Part shown: piece after piece, positions 40,665 to 47,050 of the stretch
Layout of the letters: every line of letters starts with the position of its first letter
Numbering within the stretch: the stretch's first letter is position 1
Assembly: GCA_022825925.1 (NCBI GenBank)
Contig: JAJDVW010000015.1
Location: forward strand, 1-47,050
DNA length: 47,050 nucleotides
From: Pseudomonadales bacterium
GTDB taxonomy: Bacteria > Pseudomonadota > Gammaproteobacteria > Pseudomonadales > Azotimanducaceae
Direction: 5' to 3'
The notes under the pieces: generated by a model
The model's database searches: none
The model's input: only the letters and a program-made list of their open reading frames with translations
Told to the model about the DNA's origin: nothing
Program-made: the position numbers and the translations under genes

Positions 40665-41726
40665 TCAGGTGCTGCGGATGAGGCCGACGATGGCCGCGGT
40701 CGCCTGGTCCGGGGCGTTCTCCTGCACGAAGTGCCCGCCGCCCCTGATCGTCGTGTGGGGCAGTCCCTGCGCCCCGGGCACGGTTTGCCGGAACTGGGCA
40801 TCGCCGCCTGCGCTGACCGGGTCGTTGTCCACGAAGGCACAGAGGAACGGCTTGTCGAAACCGGAGAAGAACTCCCAGGCGTTGCGCTGGGCGTCCAGGG
40901 ACGGGTCGGTCGGGAGGGTGGGGACCTGGCTCGGCATGGCGCGCGGTCCCATCTTGTAGCTCGGATCCGGGAAGGGCGCGTCGTAGGCCCTGGTCAGGTC
41001 CGAGGGGAACGGCGACCCCAGGCCCAGCCTGTGGAGCAGGAACCGCGTGGCCCGGGAGAGGTTGGACCCCTCTCCCAGCGTCATCGACAACATGAGGCCG
41101 ATGGGCATGTCTTCCGTTTCCCAGCAGAACTTCTGCCAGTAGGCGAACTGCGTCACCGGACTCCCGGCCATCTGCCCCAACGCCTTCTGCATCTCGGCCA
41201 GGGTGGGCGTGGGCGCCTCCGCCCGGAATCGCTCCACTTCCGCGACCACTTCGTCGGGCAGGTCCGGGTTGTACGGCAGGCCGGTGTTCGAGATCACGAC
41301 GCGATCGAACCGGTCCGGGTGGTCCACGATCATGCGCAGCCCGATGAGCCCGCCCCAGTCCTGGCCGAAGAACGTGATCCCGGAGAAGTCATTCCGCTCG
41401 AGCCAGCGTCCCATCCAGTCGACCTGCCGCTGGTAGCTGTAGTCCTCGAGGGCGGCGGGCTTGTCGGACTTGCCGTAGCCGGGCAGGTCCGGCGCGATCA
41501 CCCGCATCCCTTCCCCGACGAGCAGCGGGATCATCTTCCGGTAGAGATAGCTCCAGACCGGCTGGCCGTGCATGCACAGCACGAGGGGGCCGTCCGCGGG
41601 ACCCTCGTCGACGTGGTGAATGCGCAGGTCGCTGCCGTCGTCGGTGCGAACGGTCGTGTAGTGGGGCTCGAACGGGTAGCCGGCCAGGTTCGCGAAACGC
41701 GACTCGGGCGTTCTCAGTATCTGCAT
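40665..41726 (-). CDS. Haloalkane dehalogenase (subfamily I-like alpha/beta hydrolase)
   Basis: A 353-residue hydrolase that begins MQILRTPESRFANLAGYPFEPHY, the standard start of subfamily I haloalkane dehalogenases. The HGQPVWSYLYRKMIPLL block carries the HGxP oxyanion region with halide-binding potential, Asp123 is the nucleophile in FGQDWGG with Trp124 next to it, and His332 lies in GGGHFVQE. FVDNDPVSAGG is the likely acid site. It is longer than DhlA (310 residues) because of a larger cap region. Such enzymes split carbon-halogen bonds to alcohols, although members of this group also act on other substrates. The ATG at 41726 fits the conserved start. Confidence 0.85.
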   Translation of the reverse strand: MQILRTPESRFANLAGYPFEPHYTTVRTDDGSDLRIHHVDEGPADGPLVLCMHGQPVWSYLYRKMIPLLVGEGMRVIAPDLPGYGKSDKPAALEDYSYQRQVDWMGRWLERNDFSGITFFGQDWGGLIGLRMIVDHPDRFDRVVISNTGLPYNPDLPDEVVAEVERFRAEAPTPTLAEMQKALGQMAGSPVTQFAYWQKFCWETEDMPIGLMLSMTLGEGSNLSRATRFLLHRLGLGSPFPSDLTRAYDAPFPDPSYKMGPRAMPSQVPTLPTDPSLDAQRNAWEFFSGFDKPFLCAFVDNDPVSAGGDAQFRQTVPGAQGLPHTTIRGGGHFVQENAPDQATAAIVGLIRST

Positions 41727-41815
41727 GAGGGCTCGCTTGCGGGGAGGCGCATTGGGTTCGGCGATTGTACCCGGCGCCGAGACATGGGCTCGAGGGCGGG
41801 CCGAGCCGGCGTGAC

Positions 41816-42175
41816 TTACATGTCGTCGGACTCGATCTCCGCCAGCTTCGGGAACTGCTCCCCCGCCCACGACCGGACACGGCGGACCAGGTCGTCCGGC
41901 CTTGCCGTGCGTACCTCCTCCAGGAACAACGCCGCCTGACGCCCGTCGCCGTAGTACGCCTCGGCGTATCCGCTCACGGTGTACGAGGCCGGGTCGGTCC
42001 GGGCGTTCGTCTTGCGGATGAGCCCAAGACTGTACTCGACATGGTCGGCGACCAGGTCGGCGGCATGGTCGGGATCGGGGATGACGACCGGCCCCTTGCT
42101 CGTCGGCGTCCAGAAGACGCCGTTGGCCCATTCCGCCCTGATCGTCAGGTGTGCGTAGTAGAAGAGCTTGCCGAT
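41816..42175 (-). CDS. Unknown small protein, possible ATC start codon
   Basis: A frame of about 119 residues reads GKLFYYAHLTIRAEWANGVF and continues to a natural-looking end AEIESDDM. It is acidic with balanced composition and looks like a real soluble protein, but I do not recognise it. No ATG, GTG or TTG stands at the expected start. An ATC at 42175 has GGAGAGG at good spacing, so either a rare ATC start is used or the original start was lost; the next in-frame ATG is at 42256 with no ribosome site. It is convergent with nothing and lies after the dehalogenase gene, divergent from the mutarotase. Confidence 0.5.
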   Translation of the reverse strand: MGKLFYYAHLTIRAEWANGVFWTPTSKGPVVIPDPDHAADLVADHVEYSLGLIRKTNARTDPASYTVSGYAEAYYGDGRQAALFLEEVRTARPDDLVRRVRSWAGEQFPKLAEIESDDM

Positions 42176-42331
42176 GGTCCCTCTCCGTCCGGTGTTTCGT
42201 TGCCGTGCGTTCCGAGTGAAACCCGAGCCGGGCCATTCCTGCAAGCGGGCGAGCATGCCGGTTGACGGCCCGTCGGGACGGTCGCCATCATCGCCCGAGC
42301 ACCCGGTGGGGAGTCCGGTGAGGTCGGAACC

Positions 42332-42691
42332 ATGAGAAAGCCGCGGACGTACTATCTGGCCCTGGACCTCAAGGACGACCCGGAGGCCATCGCCGCCTAC
42401 GAGGGACATCACCGGGAGGATCGGTTCTGGCCGGAGATCGGGGACAGCATTCGCGAGGCGGGCGTACGGGACATGGAGATCTACCGGACGGGGAATCGCC
42501 TGTTCATGGTGATGACGGTATCTCCGTCGTTCTCGTTCGAGAAGAAGGCGGCCCTCGATGCCGGCAACGCGAAAGTCCGGGAGTGGGAGTCGTTGATGGA
42601 ACGCTTCCAGCAGCGCCTTCCCTGGACTGCGGAGGACGGCAAGTGGGAGCGGCTGGAGAGGATCTTCTCCTTGCCGCCGGCCAGGCCGTGA
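42332..42691 (+). CDS. L-rhamnose mutarotase-like protein
   Basis: A 119-residue protein with YYLALDLKDDPEAIAAYEGHH, then FWPEIGDSIREAGVRDMEIYRTGNRLFM, matching RhaM mutarotases that interconvert alpha and beta forms of L-rhamnose. The histidines of GHH and the Tyr/Trp residues of the pocket are kept. Length is slightly above the usual 104. No rhamnose operon is visible around it, so the physiological sugar is uncertain. The next gene starts within its stop codon. Confidence 0.87.
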   Translation: MRKPRTYYLALDLKDDPEAIAAYEGHHREDRFWPEIGDSIREAGVRDMEIYRTGNRLFMVMTVSPSFSFEKKAALDAGNAKVREWESLMERFQQRLPWTAEDGKWERLERIFSLPPARP

Positions 42692-43479
42692 TCCTTCGAG
42701 GCAGGCGCGGCATCGACCGGCCCAACCCGTTCCTCGGGCTCGAAGGCCCGCTCGCCATCGCCCACCGGGGCGGCGCGGCCGAGCACCCCGAGAACACCAT
42801 GGCCGCCTTCGAACATGCCGTGCACCTCGGCTACCGCTGCATCGAGACCGATGTGCGGGCGACCCGCGACCGGGTGGTGACGATCTTCCACGACGAGGAC
42901 CTGGACCGGCTGACCGGCCACACCGGGCCGCTGGCGGCACGGGACTGGGCGCAACTCGACGAGGTGCGAATCGACGGCAAGGAACCCGTCGTCCGCCTCG
43001 ACGACCTGCTCGGCGCCTGGCCGGATCTCCGCCTCATCATCGACCCGAAAGCCGACGACGTCGTCACCCCGCTGATCGACGTGCTGCGCCGTACGAACGC
43101 GCGCGACCGCGTCTGCATCGGCTCGTTCTCGTCGCGCCGCCTGCGCTGGTTCCGCACCGATGCCCCGGGCTGCACCTCGTGTGGCCCCACCGAGGTGGTG
43201 CGGCTGCGCGCGGAGTCCTGGGGTATCCCGGCCGGCCGGCTGGACGCCGACTGCGCCCAGGTGCCGCCGCGTCAGCCGCTCGCCGCCGGCCTGTCGATGC
43301 CGGTCGTCGATGCCGCGTTCCTGCGCGCCGCCCACGCGCGCGGCATGGCCGTGCAAGTCTGGACGGTGGACGACGAGGCGGAGATGGAGCGCCTGCTGGA
43401 CCTCGGCGCGGACGGCATCATGAGTGATCGGGTGACCGCGCTGAAGGGGGTGTTCGAACGGCGAGGCCTCTGGCGCTGA
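42688..43479 (+). CDS. Glycerophosphodiester phosphodiesterase
   Basis: A 263-residue GDPD TIM-barrel enzyme. IAHRGGAAEHPENTMAAF near residue 24 holds the catalytic His-Arg pair and Glu; YRCIETDVRATRDRVVTIFHDE supplies the metal-binding Glu/Asp and second His; VQVWTVDDEAEMERLLDLGADGIMSD closes the barrel. It hydrolyses glycerophosphodiesters to glycerol-3-phosphate and an alcohol. No signal peptide is seen, so a cytoplasmic site is likely. The GTG start at 42688 overlaps the mutarotase stop as GTGA. Confidence 0.92.
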   Translation: MILRGRRGIDRPNPFLGLEGPLAIAHRGGAAEHPENTMAAFEHAVHLGYRCIETDVRATRDRVVTIFHDEDLDRLTGHTGPLAARDWAQLDEVRIDGKEPVVRLDDLLGAWPDLRLIIDPKADDVVTPLIDVLRRTNARDRVCIGSFSSRRLRWFRTDAPGCTSCGPTEVVRLRAESWGIPAGRLDADCAQVPPRQPLAAGLSMPVVDAAFLRAAHARGMAVQVWTVDDEAEMERLLDLGADGIMSDRVTALKGVFERRGLWR

Positions 43480-43614
43480 TCTCGGCCACAGGGTAAGGGT
43501 CCGGCTTGTCCGTCCCGTCTTGAAGACATGCGTCGCGGGACCGGGCTTGCTCCGGCCGATTCGGACACCGTTTGATTCACTACTGCGTGCCGGAGTTCTG
43601 GGTGACCTGCGGCG

Positions 43615-44015
43615 TCAAGGTTCGGCAAGGCCGGGCGCCGTGTCGGTTGGTAGGTCGTCAAGGCGCAGGCTGCCGACTGCGGTCATCTCGAGCACGCGAT
43701 TGACCATCAGGTCCACGGGGTCTCCGTAGCGATCGAGATGGTCGATCGCCTGGCGCAGGAGCGTCTGCGTCCGCTGCCTGTCAAGGTTGGGGAGGATGAT
43801 GAGCCCAGGATGGACCTCCTCCCTCGCGATCAGCCTGCGGAAATCGCGAGCGTCCTGCGTGACGAGGACGAAGTCCCCATCGACGCACCGGCGGAGGATC
43901 TTGTAGTCAGGTTCGCCGAGCCCTCCGACATCCCGCAAGGCGATGACGACGTGGCCTTCGGCGTTGAGCGTTTCGGCGACGCGAGGGGAACGCACTCGTC
44001 GAGGAGCAGGCGCAC
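43615..44015 (-). pseudogene. DUF5615 PIN-like toxin with a single frameshift
   Basis: The GTG at 44015 starts MRLLLDECVPL, the classical start of DUF5615 PIN-like proteins. After eleven residues the frame shifts by one base within the run of four C's (43983-43988 on the minus strand). The rest, RVAETLNAEGHVVIALRDV and then FVLVTQDARDFRRLIAREEVHPGLIILPN, continues in the other frame to the stop at 43615. All acidic positions of the PIN-like core are kept. Such proteins are paired with DUF433 antitoxins, and the gene here starts 21 bases after a DUF433 fusion. A one-base deletion could be decay, selection against toxin, or a sequencing slip. Confidence 0.75.
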
Positions 44016-44036
44016 GTTGTAGCTGGAAGGCGGCGG

Positions 44037-44864
44037 TCAGCCGGGGGGATGCGCCGCCGACCCCTCCCACGGCTTGCCGGACGGAAGCGTCTCCAGGGGA
44101 TGGGCCCTCGCGAACATGCTGTCCGCGCGGAACGCCCCGGAGTCGACGTGGGGATAGTCTTCCGCTAGATCCTCCGGCGTCTCGCCGCCGATCAGCCGGC
44201 CCCGGATCGCATACACGGAGACCCGCGTGCCGGCAACGACCGGCGTACCACCAAGAATCTTCGGGTCGGACCTGATCCAGCGTTCCTGGGCGGCGCGATA
44301 GTCTTCGGCCAAGTAACGGGCATCCGCCTTGGTGACCCCCTTGCAGACCGTCCTGTAGAGCGCCTCGTACGGCACGGGGACGGCAGGAGTCCTGTGGGCG
44401 TCGTCGTCCCAGTGCTGCTTGTACTCTGGCAGCTGATGATGGACCGCATGTACCAGTTCGTCCTGAGTCATGCGCCCGTATGACTTCCAGACCTTATGGA
44501 TCACCCCGAGATCGTCCTCGCTGAGGCGGTCGAGCGATCGGGGCGCCACGCCTTTGCGAATGCCGAGTCCCTGCGCTGTCCGAGCAATGTGCTGGTTCCA
44601 GTCGCCGTCCACCTCTCCCTTGCCCCGCGCGAGGCGGGCGGCTTTGGACAACGCCATGCCCTGTCGCATCGCGAAGATGTCGTCCCCGATGATGGGGAGC
44701 AGGAACCGACGCATCGCCTCCCGTTCGGCGAGGTACATCAGCTTGAGGAGCTTGAGCCGGCCAATCGGCCGGTTGGCCTTGGCGATCAAGGCGACGGCCA
44801 TCTGCGCAGCGAGCCGTTCGCGCACTTCCTTGAATCTCCGTGTCTGTCGCCGGCGAGGATACAC
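44037..44864 (-). CDS. Panacea (SocA-like) domain fused to DUF433: probable antitoxin
   Basis: A fusion of about 275 residues. The N-terminal part reads PIGRLKLLKLMYLAEREAMRRF and then MALSKAARLARG, a Panacea/SocA (DUF4065) type domain. The C-terminal part has IRSDPKILGGTPVVAGTRVSVYAIRGRL and GGETPEDLAEDYP, the typical DUF433 winged-helix-like domain. DUF433 proteins are antitoxins for DUF5615 toxins, and Panacea domains neutralise many different toxins, so the two halves suggest a composite antitoxin. The start is uncertain: GTG at 44864 keeps the helix before the domain (RFKEVRERLAAQ); the only ATG option, at 44801, would cut it. None has a good ribosome site. The toxin follows 21 bases later. 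Confidence 0.8.
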   Translation of the reverse strand: MYPRRRQTRRFKEVRERLAAQMAVALIAKANRPIGRLKLLKLMYLAEREAMRRFLLPIIGDDIFAMRQGMALSKAARLARGKGEVDGDWNQHIARTAQGLGIRKGVAPRSLDRLSEDDLGVIHKVWKSYGRMTQDELVHAVHHQLPEYKQHWDDDAHRTPAVPVPYEALYRTVCKGVTKADARYLAEDYRAAQERWIRSDPKILGGTPVVAGTRVSVYAIRGRLIGGETPEDLAEDYPHVDSGAFRADSMFARAHPLETLPSGKPWEGSAAHPPG

Positions 44865-45032
44865 CGACGGTGCAACGAAGCTCACGCGAGGCAGACTGAC
44901 GGCGTGGCGGTATGCGGAGGGATGTGCGGCCGATGAAACGACCTGTTGCACGCGTGGCCTGCGGGTGCTCGGGTCTCCGGCGTCTCACCGTCCCGGATAT
45001 GCTGTGCGGCACCTCGGCGACGGCAGGCCACC

Positions 45033-46202
45033 ATGAGCAGGATTGACCGGGTCACCGTGCAGACCTACCGGTACGCGCTCGACGACTTCGGGCCTTCCAT
45101 CGCCGTCTACCAGCCGGGCGGCAAACTGAAACTCACGCGCTTCCTGGTCACCATCGATACGGATGATGGGCTCTCGGGCAGCTATGCACCGCACTTTGGC
45201 GCCACCCCGCACGCCCAGGCACAGGTCAAGGAGATGGCGCGGAGCCTCATCGGGCTCGACCCGGAACAGCGGGAACGCATCTTCGAACGTCTCAAGCTCA
45301 GTCACCGGCACTACGACAAGTCCGGCATCGGCGCCATCGACACCGCCTTGTGGGACCTCGCGGGCAAGAAGTACGGCGTCCCGATCGCCCGACTGCTGGG
45401 TGGATTCCGCGAACGGCTCCCGGTCTACGCGAGCACCGTGCCGGGACAGCGCGCACCGGGCGGGCTCGACAGCGTGGGGCGCTATGCCGACTTCGCCGAG
45501 TCCTGCCTGGCGGCGGGGATCCCGGCGTTCAAGATCCACGGCTTCTTCGACGGCAACCCGAAGACCGAGATCGCCATCATGTCCGCGGTGCGCGAGCGCG
45601 TCGGCCCGGACATGAAGCTCATGACCGATCCCGCGTCTTCCCTGAAGTCGTTCATGGACGCCGTCGAAGTGGGCAGAGCCTGCGACGACATGGGCCTCTT
45701 CTGGTACGAGGACCCTTACCGGGACGCTTCATCGAGCGCCGTCGCGCACAAGCGGCTCCGGGGTTTCTTTCGCACGCCCCTGCTGATCGCGGAACACATA
45801 CGGGGGTTCGAGCAGAAGGCCGACTTCGCGCTCGCGGGCGGCACGGACATCATGCACATCGACCCGGAGCTGGACGGCGGCATCACCGGCACCATGAAGC
45901 TCGCGCACTTCTGTGACGCCATCGGCATGGAGGTCCAGTTGCACACGGCCGGACCCATGCACCGACACTGCATGGCCGCGATCACCAATACCCACTTCTA
46001 CGAACTCGGCCTGGTGGGCCCCGACAATCCCGCCAACGGCATGCAGCCACCGATCTACGCCGACGGGTACGGCGACGAGGTGGGCAACGTGGGGCAGGAC
46101 GGATGCGTTCCCGTACCCGACGGTCCCGGCCTGGGCGTCCTCTACGACGTGGATCGGATCAACAGCGGGGAAGTCGACAGGGTGGAGGTTCGGGGGCGGT
46201 GA
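45033..46202 (+). CDS. Enolase-superfamily enzyme (mandelate racemase/muconate lactonizing type)
   Basis: A 389-residue enzyme of the enolase superfamily. It shows the KxH motif Lys167-Ile-His169, metal ligands Asp199 (LMTDPAS), Glu226 (WYEDPY) and Glu254 (IAEHIRG), and a C-terminal acid/base His304 in VQLHTAG. The active site is complete. Such enzymes abstract a proton alpha to a carboxylate, as in sugar acid dehydration or racemization; the substrate is unknown. The ATG at 45033 follows a GGCAGG site. It is divergent from the toxin-antitoxin pair. The end of the gene is followed by gene debris. Confidence 0.87.
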   Translation: MSRIDRVTVQTYRYALDDFGPSIAVYQPGGKLKLTRFLVTIDTDDGLSGSYAPHFGATPHAQAQVKEMARSLIGLDPEQRERIFERLKLSHRHYDKSGIGAIDTALWDLAGKKYGVPIARLLGGFRERLPVYASTVPGQRAPGGLDSVGRYADFAESCLAAGIPAFKIHGFFDGNPKTEIAIMSAVRERVGPDMKLMTDPASSLKSFMDAVEVGRACDDMGLFWYEDPYRDASSSAVAHKRLRGFFRTPLLIAEHIRGFEQKADFALAGGTDIMHIDPELDGGITGTMKLAHFCDAIGMEVQLHTAGPMHRHCMAAITNTHFYELGLVGPDNPANGMQPPIYADGYGDEVGNVGQDGCVPVPDGPGLGVLYDVDRINSGEVDRVEVRGR

Positions 46203-46207
46203 GCCCG

Positions 46208-46449
46208 ATGCAGGAGAGCCGGCGAAAGCGACAGGCGCTCCAGGAGGAATGCCTGCGCGCCTACCACGCCGGCGACCCGATCGGAGACGTCGGCATCCTC
46301 AAGTTCGCCGCCCAGTCCGAGCCGCTGCCCGGGGCATGGACGCGCGGCTGGACCACCTCCGCAGTTTTGTCGCGATCTTCGAGCTGGACACGCTCCGCGC
46401 ACTTCCAGAGGGCACGTTCGGCCGCGCTACCCAGGTCGCTTGGACATGA
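46208..46449 (+). pseudogene. Frameshifted or truncated small gene, Coq4-like motif
   Basis: ATG 46208 begins MQESRRKRQALQEECLRAYH, then LKFAAQSEPLPG. From about 46336 a different frame reads MDARLDHLRSFVAIFELDTL and RALPEGTFGRA before a stop at 46449. The two parts look like consecutive pieces of one gene separated by a frameshift, and the pattern LPxGTFGR recalls Coq4-type ubiquinone biosynthesis proteins, but the stretch is too short to be sure. It starts six bases after the enolase-superfamily gene and ends before a long inverted repeat. Confidence 0.3.
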
Positions 46450-46535
46450 GTGGAGGTGATTGGATTCGATCATGTTTCTCGAACTGTCGGGCCGTGACGC
46501 GGAGACGGACTGCGCTGGCCGCGTCCTCGGCGGTT

Positions 46536-46649
46536 TTTTGGCCCCTGTGTACCGCACAGGCGTGCGCGCACATGCTCACTCCGCCGTAGAACACCGCTAC
46601 GCCTCCGGTCGCGAGCACGCGCACGCCTGTGGGTACACAGGGACCAAAA
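46536..46649. repeat. Long imperfect inverted repeat (MITE-like or structured element)
   Basis: Arms of 33 and 32 bases (46536-46568 and 46618-46649) match with only two or three differences, starting TTTTGG at the outer left and ending CCAAAA at the outer right. The central 49 bases contain a smaller hairpin CGTAG/CTACG. Lying beside a broken gene, it looks like a small non-autonomous mobile element or a strong RNA structure. No transposase gene or clear target duplication is seen. Confidence 0.65.
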
Positions 46650-46688
46650 TCCTCGCCGATCATCGCGGCCCCTGGTGAGAAATGCGGG

Positions 46689-47050
46689 CTAGGCTGCGAG
46701 TTCCTCCCGCTGCCAGCCTTGCTCGTCCTCGCCGAACTGCACGGAGCCGACGTTGATGCTTTCGTACTCCGCTAGTTCTTCCAGCAGCCGACTAATCGCG
46801 CTCTTCCTAGGTCCTTCTTCTTCAGTCCGCCGCGCTGCTCGGCCCAGTCGTCGCCGAGCGTGGCCGCGGCGGCGCCGAGGATCAGCGCCTTGCTCATGCG
46901 GTTCCAGACGAGGTCCGCGTCGAACGGCTGCGCGCCGATGGCGGCGAGTTCGGCCGGGAAGTCCACGTCGAGGTTCCGGACCGCCTCCTCGTGCGCGCCG
47001 GACACGTCGAGGTCGTCGGCCAGGTGCGGCACCGTCAGCGCGGCGACCGC
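46689..47050 (-). pseudogene. C-terminal part of unrecognised gene with one frameshift, continues past window
   Basis: The frame entering from the right edge reads LADDLDVSGAHEEAVRNLD, then MSKALILGAAAATLGDDWAEQ, and stops early at about 46772. If one base is skipped near 46812 it continues KSAISRLLEELAEYESINVG, then SVQFGEDEQGWQREELAA, with a natural stop at 46689. The shifted part has a coherent amphipathic and acidic character, so it is probably the original end. I do not recognise the family. A sequencing indel or a real mutation are both possible. Confidence 0.5.

Overview
The window is very GC-rich, densely coded DNA with short gaps, ATG/GTG starts and many 4-base ATGA/GTGA overlaps. 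The gene set (TonB receptor, LexA-type box, MetX, SelD fused to an FAD/NAD domain, haloalkane dehalogenase, CmcJ-like oxygenase, Calx-beta/RTX giant protein) suggests an aerobic, probably marine or host-associated gammaproteobacterium or close proteobacterial relative. This is inferred from gene content; no rRNA or tRNA gene was seen. Several broken genes point to a genome that gains and decays accessory modules.

Layout. 1-8553: the C-terminal part of a zinc-type TonB receptor with His/Asp/Glu-rich loops, a REP-like repeat, a thiolase and MoaB on the minus strand, and divergent from them a 1625-residue single-chain acyl/acetyl-CoA carboxylase in the unusual order CT-alpha, central helical region, CT-beta, biotin carboxylase, biotin carrier. 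8575-12923: a TauE/SafE permease carrying a small in-frame insertion, an AAA/DUF4143 ATPase with twin palindromes upstream, a LysR regulator and the decayed remains of an ATPase plus HNH nuclease pair (Septu/PtuAB-like). 12924-21194: amidohydrolase, methyltransferase, SOS-controlled DNA polymerase IV, a redoxin/haem c/copper-oxygenase/EF-hand fusion, a SelD fusion and a DsbA-like protein.

21345-29072: a 2575-residue secreted giant protein on the minus strand with an M14 carboxypeptidase fold whose zinc and catalytic residues are substituted, three RTX blocks and about eleven Calx-beta or related beta-sandwich domains. It is preceded by a short coupled leader ORF. 29515-36831: a second DUF4143 ATPase with its own palindrome, a three-gene minus-strand operon (GCS2 ligase, AstE-like deacylase, MetX) and a four-gene plus-strand operon with overlapping stop/start codons (crotonase, LLM oxidoreductase, GST, small alpha/beta-barrel protein). 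36881-43479: CmcJ-like oxygenase, a broken SGNH esterase, DUF3604 protein, haloalkane dehalogenase, a small unknown ORF, rhamnose mutarotase and glycerophosphodiesterase. 43615-47050: a toxin-antitoxin-like pair (Panacea-DUF433 fusion plus frameshifted DUF5615 toxin), an enolase-superfamily enzyme, gene debris, a long inverted repeat and the end of an unrecognised gene.

The most unusual items are the single-chain carboxylase, the Panacea-DUF433/DUF5615 module, the giant pseudo-peptidase and the palindromes in front of both DUF4143 ATPases. All functional statements rest on reading motifs by eye; no database search was possible.
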